In this document: piece by piece, positions 8,331-17,169 of the stretch
How positions within the stretch are numbered: the first letter of the stretch is position 1
Layout of the letters: the number at the start of each line of letters is the position of its first letter
NCBI RefSeq assembly: GCF_008365375.1
Contig: NZ_QOKW01000040.1
Coordinates: 1 to 40,839, forward strand
Origin: Roseomonas genomospecies 6
Lineage (GTDB): Bacteria > Pseudomonadota > Alphaproteobacteria > Azospirillales > Azospirillaceae
DNA length: 40,839 nucleotides
Direction of reading: 5' to 3'
The notes under the pieces: generated by a model
Told to the model about the DNA's origin: nothing
Seen by the model: the letters and a program-made list of their open reading frames with translations, nothing else
The model's database searches: none
Position numbers and translations under genes: made by a program

Positions 8331-9181
8331 TCCGCCGTGCACCCCGCGGTCTGGCCGAGCACGCGCCGATCCTCTTCCCGGCGCTGATGCTGGTCGTCTT
8401 CTTCGTCATCCCCTTCAGCCTGATGATCGCGGTCAGCGTCTTCCGGCGCGTGCCGGGCGGCTTCTACGAGCCGGACCTCGTCTTCGCCAACTACGAGCGG
8501 TTCCTGACGGCCTTCTTCGGCGGGGTGATGTCCTTCTCGCTGGGGCTGGCGGCGCTGGTCGCGGCGCTGTCGGTGGGCATCGCCTTCCCCTTCACCTACC
8601 GGCTGGTGAAGCTGTCGCGCGGCGCGCAGATCCGCTGGCTGGTCTTCCTGCTGTCGATCCTGTCGCTGTCGGAAGTCATCATCGGCTTCGCCTGGTCCAC
8701 CCTGCTGTCGCGCACCGCGGGCATCACCAACCTGTTCGTGGCGCTGGGCCTGATGGCGGAGCCGCAATCGCTCAGCCCCAGCTTCGGCGCGCTGCTGGCC
8801 GGGCTGGTCTATCAGGCGTTCCCCTACACGGTGCTGGTGCTCTACCCGGCGCTCGCCCGCCTCGACCCCTATCTGGAGGAGGCGGCGCGCACGCTCGGTT
8901 CCTCGCCGCTGCGCGCCTTCTTCACGGTGGTGGTCCCGGCGTTGCGCAACACCATCGTCGCGACCACGATCATGGTGTTCGTCTTCGCGCTCGGCTCCTA
9001 CCTGCTGCCGCAACTTCTGGGGCGGCCCCAGCATTGGACGCTGTCGGTACTCATCACCGATCAGGCGATCTACCAGTCCAACATGCCCTTCGCGGCGGCC
9101 ATGGCGGTCTTCCTGGTGCTGGTCAGCCTCGCGCTGGTCGGGCTGGCGCTGCTCGCCGGGCGGCGGGAGGAGACGGCCTGA
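8327..9181 (+). CDS. ABC transporter permease, PotB type
   Basis: A 284-residue inner-membrane permease with about six hydrophobic segments. The cytoplasmic EAA loop is visible as YLEEAARTLGSSPLRAFFTV followed by VPAL, the site where the ATPase docks. The start ATG overlaps the ATPase stop by four bases and its own TGA shares a base with the next ATG, so the three genes are translationally coupled. It pairs with the following permease to form the membrane channel of the importer. Type assigned from order and general pattern. Confidence 0.9.
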   Translation: MIRRAPRGLAEHAPILFPALMLVVFFVIPFSLMIAVSVFRRVPGGFYEPDLVFANYERFLTAFFGGVMSFSLGLAALVAALSVGIAFPFTYRLVKLSRGAQIRWLVFLLSILSLSEVIIGFAWSTLLSRTAGITNLFVALGLMAEPQSLSPSFGALLAGLVYQAFPYTVLVLYPALARLDPYLEEAARTLGSSPLRAFFTVVVPALRNTIVATTIMVFVFALGSYLLPQLLGRPQHWTLSVLITDQAIYQSNMPFAAAMAVFLVLVSLALVGLALLAGRREETA

Positions 9182-9981
9182 TGCTGATGCGCACGCTGAA
9201 TTCCGTGGCCGCCGGCCTGATCGCGCTGGTCCTGTCGGCCCCCATCCTGGTGGTGGCCGGCGTCTCGGTGAACGAGAAGAAGGCGCTGACCTTCCCGCCG
9301 CAGGGCTTCTCGCTCGCCTGGTACGCGGAGGTCTTCACCGATCCCGGCTGGCGCGGCGCCCTGATCGCCAGCCTCGTCGTCGCCACCCTGTCGGCGGCGC
9401 TGGCGGTGCTGATCGCCTTCCCGCTGGCCTGGTTCCTGTGGCGCTGGCGGGCGCCCTGGGCGCGGGCGTTCGAGGTTCTGGGCATGACGCCCTTCATCCT
9501 GCCGCCGGTCATCACCGCGCTGGGCTTCCTCAGCTTCTGGGCGGCGGTGGGCGAATACGGGTCGCCCTGGACGGTGGTGGTCAGCCACGCGGTGTTCTTC
9601 GTCACGCTTCCGCTGGTCACGCTGTCGCTGGGTTTCGGGGCGGTTGACCGCTCCTATGTGGAGGCGGCGGCAACCATGGGGGCGGACGACCGGACGGTGC
9701 TGCGCACGGTGGTGATGCCATTGGTGCGGCCTTATGTGATTTCCGGCTTCGCCTTCGCCTTCGTGCTGTCGCTGAACGAGTACATCGTGGCCTACATGGT
9801 GGTCGGCTTCACGCTGGAAACGCTGCCCATCAAGATCTTCAACGCGCTCCGCTACGGCTACACCCCGACCATGGCCGCCGTGACGGTGCTGTTCGTGTCG
9901 CTGACGGCGGTGGTCTTCGGGCTGATCGCGTGGTTCGGCGACCTGCCCCGCCTTCTCGGCGCCTGGGCCAAGAACGACTGA
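9181..9981 (+). CDS. ABC transporter permease, PotC type
   Basis: A 266-residue inner-membrane permease with about six membrane segments, second partner of the channel. The EAA loop reads YVEAAATMGADDRTVLRTVV followed by MPLVRP. The N-terminal hydrophobic segment and the following VSVNEKKALTFPPQGFSLAW are typical of PotC-like permeases. The start shares one base with the previous stop (TGATG). A 14-base direct repeat includes its stop codon. The next gene in the operon is a ureohydrolase 45 bases away. Confidence 0.9.
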   Translation: MLMRTLNSVAAGLIALVLSAPILVVAGVSVNEKKALTFPPQGFSLAWYAEVFTDPGWRGALIASLVVATLSAALAVLIAFPLAWFLWRWRAPWARAFEVLGMTPFILPPVITALGFLSFWAAVGEYGSPWTVVVSHAVFFVTLPLVTLSLGFGAVDRSYVEAAATMGADDRTVLRTVVMPLVRPYVISGFAFAFVLSLNEYIVAYMVVGFTLETLPIKIFNALRYGYTPTMAAVTVLFVSLTAVVFGLIAWFGDLPRLLGAWAKND

Positions 9982-10003
9982 CATCCAAAAACGACTGACA
10001 TCC
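9973..10003. repeat. 14-bp tandem duplication over a stop codon
   Basis: AACGACTGACATCC occurs at 9973-9986 and again at 9990-10003, a period of 17 bases. The first copy carries the permease's TGA stop. It looks like a recent slipped-strand duplication. Confidence 0.85.
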
Positions 10004-10026
10004 TTTTCCTCAGAGAGATTCGGACG

Positions 10027-11082
10027 ATGATCGACCCTCAGAAACTTGATCGTTTGCGTACGAAGTACAGCGGCTCCGGCGGCGACGACTTCCACGATCC
10101 GGAGTTCCAGCGGGTGGCCGCCCTCCAGTTCTCTGGCGGCAAGCGGGTGCAGCCCTTCGCCGGGGTGTCCACCCTGCTCGACGCCCCCTACCGCCCCGAC
10201 GCGGCGGAGGCGGCGGATTTCGGCGGGCTGGACATCGCGCTGATCGGCGTGCCGATGGACCTGGGCGTCACCAACCGGGCCGGCGCCCGCCTGGGGCCCC
10301 GTGCCGTGCGCGGGATGGAGCGCATCGGCCCCTACGAGCACGCCCTGCGCATGGTCCCGGCGGCCTCCTGCAAGCTGGCCGACGTGGGCGACGTGCCGCT
10401 GTCCAGCCGCTTCAGCCTGGAGGCCTGCCACGGCGACATCCTGGCCTTCTACAACCGCGTGATGGACGCGGGTGTCGTTCCGCTATCGGTGGGCGGCGAC
10501 CATTCCATCACCTATTCGATCCTCAAGGCGCTGGGCCGCGAGCGTCCGGTAGGCATGATCCATTTCGACGCCCATTGCGACACCGGCGGCCCTTACGAAG
10601 GCGCCAAGTTCCACCACGGCGGCCCCTTCCGGCAGGCGGTCCTGGACGGCGTGCTCGACCCGGAGCGCACGGTGCAGATCGGCATCCGCGGCAGCACCGA
10701 GTATCTGTGGGAGTTCTCCTACGACAGCGGCATGACCGTGATCCATGCGGAGGACATCCCGGAACGCGGCATCGCCAGCGTCATCGAGACGGCGCGCAAG
10801 GTGGTGGGCGACGGGCCGGTCTACGTCTCCTTCGACGTGGATTGCCTGGACCCGGTCTTTGCCCCCGGCACCGGCACACCGGAGGTCGGCGGCCTGACCA
10901 CGCGGGAGGCTCTGGCGATCCTGCGCGGGCTGGACGGGCTGGACATCATCGGCGGCGACGTGGTGGAGGTGGCGCCGCAGTACGACGCCACGACCAACAC
11001 CGCCCACGCCGGCGCCCAGATGCTGTTCGAAATCCTCTGCCTGTCGGTGCGCGCCCTCGCCAAGCGCCAGGGCAAGGGCTGA
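10027..11082 (+). CDS. Ureohydrolase (agmatinase/guanidinobutyrase family)
   Basis: A 351-residue cytoplasmic manganese enzyme of the arginase superfamily, which removes urea from a guanidino compound. The three metal motifs are complete: GGDHS (156-160, His159), HFDAHCDT (179-186, Asp181, His183, Asp185) and FDVDCLDP (269-276, Asp270, Asp272). The length and the extra N-terminal stretch of about 60 residues fit the agmatinase, guanidinobutyrase and guanidinopropionase group better than arginase. It follows the ABC importer directly and is four bases from a nitrilase-family gene, which favours a guanidino acid or amide as substrate. Which guanidino compound it uses cannot be read from the sequence. 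The ribosome site (AGAGAG near 10012-10017) is weak. Confidence 0.9.
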   Translation: MIDPQKLDRLRTKYSGSGGDDFHDPEFQRVAALQFSGGKRVQPFAGVSTLLDAPYRPDAAEAADFGGLDIALIGVPMDLGVTNRAGARLGPRAVRGMERIGPYEHALRMVPAASCKLADVGDVPLSSRFSLEACHGDILAFYNRVMDAGVVPLSVGGDHSITYSILKALGRERPVGMIHFDAHCDTGGPYEGAKFHHGGPFRQAVLDGVLDPERTVQIGIRGSTEYLWEFSYDSGMTVIHAEDIPERGIASVIETARKVVGDGPVYVSFDVDCLDPVFAPGTGTPEVGGLTTREALAILRGLDGLDIIGGDVVEVAPQYDATTNTAHAGAQMLFEILCLSVRALAKRQGKG

Positions 11083-11086
11083 CGCC

Positions 11087-11893
11087 ATGCGGCTGACCCT
11101 GTTCCAGGCGGACGCGGAACCCGGTGCGCCGCACCGCAACCTCGACCGTCTGGAGCGGGCGGCGGCGGAGGCGGCGGGGCGCGGCTCCGCCCTGCTGGTC
11201 GGGCCGGAAATGTGCCTGACCGGCTACGACATCGGCGCGGAAGCGGTGCGCGCCCTGGCCGAGCCGGCGGATGGGCCGATGGCCGCGCGGGTCGCCGACA
11301 TCGCCCGGCGGCACGGCATCGCCCTCCTCTACGGCTATCCGGAGCGGGGGGAGGACGGCGCCGTCCACAACGCCGCGCAACTGATCGGGGCGGACGGGCG
11401 GCCCGTGCTGAACCAGCGCAAGGCGCATCTGTACGGCGATCTCGACCGCGGGTCCTTCGCGCCGGGCGGCGACGCCTTCCCGACCGCCGAGGTCGGCGGG
11501 ATGCGGGTGGGGGTGGCGATCTGCTACGACGTCGAATTTCCGGAACTGGTGCGCCGCCACGCGCTGGCCGGAGTGGACCTGCTGCTGGTGCCGACCGCCC
11601 TGATGTCGCCCTATGAGATCGTCGCCACCACCATCGTCCCGGCCCGCGCCTTCGAGAACGGGATCTTCGTCGCCTACGCCAACCGCTGCGGGCGGGAGGG
11701 AGCGCTGACCTATTGCGGCCTCAGCAGCGTGGCGGCGCCGGACGGATCGGTGCTGGCGCGGGCCGGCGACGGCGAGGCGCTGCTGACCGTGGACCTCGAC
11801 CCGGCGCTGCGCAGCGTCGGCACGCATCTGGCGGACCGCCGCCCGGACCTGTACGGTGCGGTCTCCAGCGCGCCTGGGAAGGGCGATTCGTAG
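11087..11893 (+). CDS. Carbon-nitrogen hydrolase (nitrilase superfamily amidase)
   Basis: A 268-residue cytoplasmic amidase of the nitrilase superfamily. The Glu-Lys-Cys triad is visible: Glu41 in VGPEMCLTGYD, Lys112 in NQRKAHLYGD and Cys146 in VAICYDVEFPEL. The protein has a single domain and no membrane part. It sits four bases after the ureohydrolase. In the arginine monooxygenase route of pseudomonads, an amidase turns 4-guanidinobutyramide into 4-guanidinobutyrate, which a ureohydrolase then splits; the pairing here fits that idea, but no monooxygenase gene is in the window, and other small amides or N-carbamoyl amines remain possible. Confidence 0.87.
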   Translation: MRLTLFQADAEPGAPHRNLDRLERAAAEAAGRGSALLVGPEMCLTGYDIGAEAVRALAEPADGPMAARVADIARRHGIALLYGYPERGEDGAVHNAAQLIGADGRPVLNQRKAHLYGDLDRGSFAPGGDAFPTAEVGGMRVGVAICYDVEFPELVRRHALAGVDLLLVPTALMSPYEIVATTIVPARAFENGIFVAYANRCGREGALTYCGLSSVAAPDGSVLARAGDGEALLTVDLDPALRSVGTHLADRRPDLYGAVSSAPGKGDS

Positions 11894-11908
11894 AGGAAGC
11901 ACAGGAAC

Positions 11909-13153
11909 ATGCCGGTCAGCATCGACGACATCCACGCCGCCGCCGAACGGCTGGCCGGGCGCATCAGCCGCACGCCCTTCCTGCGGTCGGAAACCCTGTC
12001 GCAGATCACCGGCGCCGAGGTCTGGGTGAAGCTGGAGAATCTCCAATTCACCGCCTCCTTCAAGGAGCGCGGGGCGGCGAACCGGCTGCTGCGCCTGACG
12101 CCGGAGGAGCGGCAGGCCGGGGTGATCGCCATGTCCGCCGGCAACCACGCCCAGGCCGTGGCCTACCACGCGAAGAAGCTGGGCATCGCGGCGACCATCG
12201 TCATGCCGCGCTTCACCCCCTTCGTGAAGGTCAAGCGCACGCGCTACCACGGCGCCACCGTGATCCTGGAGGGCGATTCCCTGGCCGAGGCCGCGGCCTT
12301 CGCCCACGACCTTGCCGAGCGGGACGGCTTGGTCTTCGTCCATCCCTACGACGACGACGCGGTGATCGCCGGCCAGGGCACCGTGGTGTTGGAAATGCTG
12401 GCGGAGGTGCCGGACCTCGACGCGCTGGCCATCCCCGTGGGCGGCGGCGGTCTGGCCGCCGGGGCCGCGGTCGCCGCCCGCGCGCTGCGGCCCGGCCTGG
12501 AGGTCGTGGGCGTGGAGGTGGAGACCTACCCCGCCGCGGCGCAGCGCCTTGCCGGGCAGCCGGTCAAGGTCGGCGGCCCGACCGTGGCCGAGGGCATCGC
12601 CGTGCGCGACGTCGGCGACCGTCCCATCGACATCCTGAAGCAGCACGGCTGCGACGTGGTGCTGGTGCCCGAAGCGGTGATCGAACGCGCCATCGCCATG
12701 CTGATCGAAGTGGAGAAGACCGTGGCCGAGGGCGCCGGTGCCGCCGGTCTGGCCGCCCTGCTCTTCCATCCCGAGCGCTTCCGCCGCAAGCGGGTCGGGC
12801 TGATCGTGTCGGGCGGCAACATCGACACGCGCACACTCGCCAACGTGCTGATGCGCGGCTTCGCCCGCGACGGTCGCCTGCTGAACCTGGACATCGACGT
12901 GGCCGACCAGCCCGGCGCGCTGGCCCAGGTGACCCGCATCGTGGCGGAATGCGGCGGCAACATCATCGACGTGCAGCACCAGCGCCTGTTCGGCGCCTTC
13001 TCCGTCAAGTCCGCCGAGGTCGCCCTGCTGATCGAGGTCGAGGACGAGGGCCACGGCGACCGCATCACCGAGGGCCTGCGCGCCGCCGGCCTGCCCGTCC
13101 GCAAGGCGGTGGTGGCGGAAGCCGTGCAGCCGCTGTCCAGCGCGCGGCCCTGA
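11909..13153 (+). CDS. Threonine ammonia-lyase-like PLP enzyme with C-terminal ACT domain
   Basis: A 414-residue fold-type II PLP enzyme. Lys52 in TASFKERGAANRLL is the Schiff-base lysine; AMSAGNHAQAVAYHAKKLGI and the glycine loop IPVGGGGLAAGAAVAARA bind the cofactor. An ACT domain follows from about residue 327 (DIDVADQPGALAQVTRIV). This matches the shorter threonine/serine dehydratases with one ACT domain, which convert threonine to 2-oxobutyrate and ammonia. It begins 15 bases after the amidase gene and closes the operon, so it may act on a hydroxy-amino acid from the same catabolic route or may simply be a general dehydratase. AGAGGAAG lies upstream at 11892-11899. A palindromic repeat follows. 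Confidence 0.88.
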   Translation: MPVSIDDIHAAAERLAGRISRTPFLRSETLSQITGAEVWVKLENLQFTASFKERGAANRLLRLTPEERQAGVIAMSAGNHAQAVAYHAKKLGIAATIVMPRFTPFVKVKRTRYHGATVILEGDSLAEAAAFAHDLAERDGLVFVHPYDDDAVIAGQGTVVLEMLAEVPDLDALAIPVGGGGLAAGAAVAARALRPGLEVVGVEVETYPAAAQRLAGQPVKVGGPTVAEGIAVRDVGDRPIDILKQHGCDVVLVPEAVIERAIAMLIEVEKTVAEGAGAAGLAALLFHPERFRRKRVGLIVSGGNIDTRTLANVLMRGFARDGRLLNLDIDVADQPGALAQVTRIVAECGGNIIDVQHQRLFGAFSVKSAEVALLIEVEDEGHGDRITEGLRAAGLPVRKAVVAEAVQPLSSARP

Positions 13154-13180
13154 GCCGAGGCCGTTTGCTTGCGGCGAGTT

Positions 13181-13297
13181 AGCCCTCTCCCCCCTGGGGA
13201 GAGGGTGGCCCGAAGGGCCGGTGAGGGGGTTGCGCGCGGCGGTACGTTCAGCACAAGCGCAACCCCCTCACCCTAACCCTCTCCCCAGGGGGGAGAG
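13181..13297. repeat. GC-rich palindromic intergenic repeat (copy C)
   Basis: An inverted repeat of about 117 bases. The ends are CCCTCTCCCC-CCTGGGGAGAGGG-type palindromes (13181-13203 and 13275-13297) and the inner arms GAGGGGGTTGCGC (13221-13233) and GCGCAACCCCCTC (13255-13267) are exact complements. It resembles copies at 7097 and 18841 in its ends but has a different centre. It lies after the dehydratase gene and before the purine permease promoter and may also stop transcription. Confidence 0.8.
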
Positions 13298-13397
13298 GGG
13301 ATGTGCCTGCCTATGGATTGCGCACCCCTCCCGTGCACCGCCGCCTTTCGCGGCACATCCGGGCGGGCGCCGCCCTGATCCCCAGACCCGCCGGTTG

Positions 13398-13413
13398 TGG
13401 CACGGGCCATGCA
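13398..13413 (+). promoter_or_regulatory. Sigma-54 (-24/-12) promoter of the purine permease gene
   Basis: TGGCACGGGCCATGCA matches the sigma-54 consensus TGGCACG-N4-TTGCW at every fixed position but one (A for T in the -12 part). The GG and GC pairs have the required spacing. The predicted start of transcription is near 13424, with the ribosome site at 13434-13439 and the start codon at 13448. A half-site TGCACC (13334-13339) lies upstream, but no complete NtrC site was found. Confidence 0.65.
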
Positions 13414-13447
13414 CTTCGCGCCTGTTCATTCGCGGAGGTCATGGATC

Positions 13448-14809
13448 ATGTCGTCGCTGGAATCACCAACCCGACCCCACCCGGTTGACGAGAAACTGCC
13501 GCTGCTGCGGCTGCTGGCACTGGGCATGCAGCATGTGATGGTGATGTATGCGGGCGCCATCGCCGTGCCGCTCATCATCGGCGGCGCGCTGAAGCTGCCA
13601 AAGGACCAGATCGCGCTGCTCATCAACGCCGACCTGTTCGCCTGCGGCATCGTCACGCTGATCCAGACGCTGGGCTTCTGGAAGTTCGGCATCCGCCTGC
13701 CGGTGATGATGGGCGTCACCTTCGCCGCGGTGGGGCCGATGGTCGCCATGGCGGGGAACCCGTCGCTGGGGCTGCTGGGCATCTACGGCGCGGTGATCGG
13801 GGCCGGCGTCTTCGCCACACTGGCCGCACCGCTGGTCGGGCGCCTGCTGCCGCTGTTCCCGCCGGTGGTGACGGGCACCGTCATCGCCATCATCGGCATC
13901 TCGCTGATGCGGGTGGGCATCACCTGGGCCGGCGGCGGGGCCGGGAACCCGAACTTCGGCGACCCGCTCTATCTCGGCATCGCGCTGTTCGTGCTGGCGG
14001 TGATCCTGCTGGTGACCAAATACGCCAAGGGCTTCTGGGCCAACATCTCGGTCCTTCTGGGCATCGTCGCGGGCTTCGCCCTGACCATGGCGCTGGGGCT
14101 GGTCAGCTTCGACGGGGTGGGACAGGCCAAATGGGTGGACGTGATCTACCCCTTCCAGTTCGGCATGCCGGTGTTCGAGTTCTGGTCGATCCTGACCATG
14201 TCGCTGGTGATGATCGTCGTGATGATCGAATCCACCGGCATGTTCCTGGCGGTGGGCGAGATGGTCGGCCGCCCGGTGACGCCGGATCAGTTGACGCGCG
14301 GCCTGCGCACGGACGGGCTGGGCACGCTGATCGGCGGCGTCTTCAACACCTTCCCCTACACCTCCTTCTCGCAGAATGTCGGGCTGGTCGGGATCACCGG
14401 GGTGCGCAGCCGCTGGGTCTGCGTGGCGGGCGGCGTCATCCTGGTCGCCTTCGGCCTGTTCCCGAAGCTGGCCCACGTCGTCGCCTCCGTCCCCACCTAT
14501 GTGCTGGGCGGGGCCGGGCTGGTGATGTTCGGCATGGTGGCGGCGACCGGCGTCAAGATCCTGGCGAAGGTCGATTACACGGCCAACCGCGGCAACATCT
14601 ACGTCGTCGCCATCAGCATCAGCCTGGGCATGGTGCCGTTGGTCGCCGACAAGATCTTCCAGAAGATGCCGCCCTTCCTGTCGCCGCTCCTGCACAGCGG
14701 CATCCTTCTGGGCACCATCGCGGCGGTCCTGCTGAATCTGTTCTTCAACGGGCTGGGCAAAACCGACGCGAAGGCGTTCGTCGCCGCCGCCAAGACCGCG
14801 GAGGCGTGA
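13448..14809 (+). CDS. NCS2 nucleobase:cation symporter (xanthine/uric acid permease type)
   Basis: A 453-residue inner-membrane permease with about 12-14 hydrophobic segments. NCS2 signatures are visible: MIESTGMFLAVGEMVGR and the motif QNVGLVGITGVRSR, which in this family marks purine (xanthine or uric acid) carriers. The N-terminal segment LALGMQHVMVMYAGAIAVPL is also typical. The start at 13448 has GGAGGT at 13434-13439, eight bases upstream; an in-frame ATG at 13397 would overlap the sigma-54 promoter and is rejected. Purines are nitrogen sources, so a sigma-54 promoter makes sense. The gene ends 12 bases from the convergent toxin gene. The exact purine cannot be told. Confidence 0.92.
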   Translation: MSSLESPTRPHPVDEKLPLLRLLALGMQHVMVMYAGAIAVPLIIGGALKLPKDQIALLINADLFACGIVTLIQTLGFWKFGIRLPVMMGVTFAAVGPMVAMAGNPSLGLLGIYGAVIGAGVFATLAAPLVGRLLPLFPPVVTGTVIAIIGISLMRVGITWAGGGAGNPNFGDPLYLGIALFVLAVILLVTKYAKGFWANISVLLGIVAGFALTMALGLVSFDGVGQAKWVDVIYPFQFGMPVFEFWSILTMSLVMIVVMIESTGMFLAVGEMVGRPVTPDQLTRGLRTDGLGTLIGGVFNTFPYTSFSQNVGLVGITGVRSRWVCVAGGVILVAFGLFPKLAHVVASVPTYVLGGAGLVMFGMVAATGVKILAKVDYTANRGNIYVVAISISLGMVPLVADKIFQKMPPFLSPLLHSGILLGTIAAVLLNLFFNGLGKTDAKAFVAAAKTAEA

Positions 14810-14821
14810 GACACGGGTCCG

Positions 14822-15148
14822 TTACGCGATGCCAAGGAAGACCGCCAGCGAGGCGCCGATGCGCTTCATGTCGGCGTCCGGCAGGTGGCCGAAAATCTTG
14901 CCGACGCGCGCACGGCGGATGGTGGCGATCTTGTCGATCTGCACCCAGGACCGAACGCGCAGCCCGTTCGTCTCATCGGGTTCCAGCGCGGGGCGGAGGA
15001 TGGGGGCTTCCGTCTCCTCCCCCGTGATGAGACACACCGTGACGCTGTCCATCGTGTCGAACAGGTCCGACTGGATGACGACCGCCGGACGCGGCTTGCG
15101 CTCGTAATCGCCGTTCTGCGCGATGGTCACGAGGTCGCCGCGTCTCAC
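14822..15148 (-). CDS. MazF/PemK-family endoribonuclease toxin (GTG start)
   Basis: A 108-residue protein of the MazF/PemK family, which cleaves mRNA at short sequences and is held inactive by its antitoxin. Family marks are the start VRRGDLVTIAQNGDYERKPR, followed by PAVVIQSDLF, then VTVCLITGEE, and near the end SWVQIDKIATIRRARVGKIF. The GTG start at 15148-15146 overlaps the antitoxin's TGA by two bases (GTGA) and has GAGGA a few bases upstream within the antitoxin gene. In-frame codons continue further upstream without a stop, but they run antisense-like through the antitoxin in another frame and have no family similarity. The genes are therefore translationally coupled, antitoxin first. 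Confidence 0.87.
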   Translation of the reverse strand: MRRGDLVTIAQNGDYERKPRPAVVIQSDLFDTMDSVTVCLITGEETEAPILRPALEPDETNGLRVRSWVQIDKIATIRRARVGKIFGHLPDADMKRIGASLAVFLGIA

Positions 15149-15366
15149 GGGGCGTCCTCGCCGAACAGGTCGTCTTCGATGGACTCCAGGAACTCCAGGC
15201 TGCCGTCCCGGCGATCCGCCGCATTGACGGCGATGCACTGGCGCCGTGCCTCTTCCCGGAATCCCGCCGCGCGGGTGTCGGGCACCCAGATCTGGACCGG
15301 GCGCAGCCCCAGGGCACGGAGGTGATCGCGGTGCTGCCGGACCCGGCTGCGGACAGGCTGAACCAT
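15145..15366 (-). CDS. MazE-like antitoxin (DUF3018 type)
   Basis: A 73-residue protein encoded directly before the MazF-type toxin. The segment VRQHRDHLRALGLRPVQIWV followed by PDTRAAGFREEARRQ is the pattern of the DUF3018 antitoxins that accompany MazF-like toxins; the acidic C-terminus (SIEDDLFGEDAP) would wrap the toxin. It should bind DNA and repress its own promoter. The start is supported by GAGGAGGGG at 15370-15378 on the minus strand. A perfect 12-base palindrome lies 20 bases upstream of the start. Confidence 0.85.
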   Translation of the reverse strand: MVQPVRSRVRQHRDHLRALGLRPVQIWVPDTRAAGFREEARRQCIAVNAADRRDGSLEFLESIEDDLFGEDAP

Positions 15367-15386
15367 TTTCCCCTCCTCGCGAATGT

Positions 15387-15398
15387 GTTACATGTAAC
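15387..15398. promoter_or_regulatory. Palindrome upstream of the toxin-antitoxin genes, candidate operator
   Basis: GTTACATGTAAC is a perfect 12-base palindrome, followed by a further partial copy (GTAAC). It lies just before the antitoxin's ribosome site, where self-repression by the antitoxin complex would act. Confidence 0.6.
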
Positions 15399-15441
15399 GT
15401 AACGCGAAGAGGGAAGAATGGCAAGATCGGCGCGAGCCCCC

Positions 15442-16881
<1,440 letters not shown>

Positions 16882-17002
16882 CTCTAATCCCCTCGCTCTC
16901 TTGTCGTTGGCGTTTTCGGGTGAAACGATCCTGCCCCGTCCGGAGCCGTTTGCCAAAACATTCCCGCCGGAAAAACCGGATAGGTCAGAAGACCGGACCC
17001 TG

Positions 17003-17031
17003 TTGACAGACCAATGGTTTCAAGTTCTGAT
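17003..17031 (+). promoter_or_regulatory. Candidate sigma-70 type promoter for the peptide ABC operon
   Basis: TTGACA (17003-17008) is a perfect -35 box, followed after 17 bases by TCTGAT (17026-17031), a weak -10 box. The binding-protein gene starts at 17170. The -35 is striking in this GC-rich sequence, the -10 is not. Confidence 0.4.
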
Positions 17032-17169
17032 CGTTGTACACGAACCTGCCGCCGCCACCCTTGGCGGTGAGCCGATCGACAAGAACCGGGTCGCGCGAAT
17101 GGCGGCCCAAGGGTGTGGGAGCCTGCTTCACGGGTACAATCCGACCGTACAAAAACAGGGGGACGAGGG

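Noticed and set aside
13463..14695. Antisense frame over the purine permease
   Set aside because: Same kind of shadow; the plus-strand frame has the NCS2 motifs and membrane segments.
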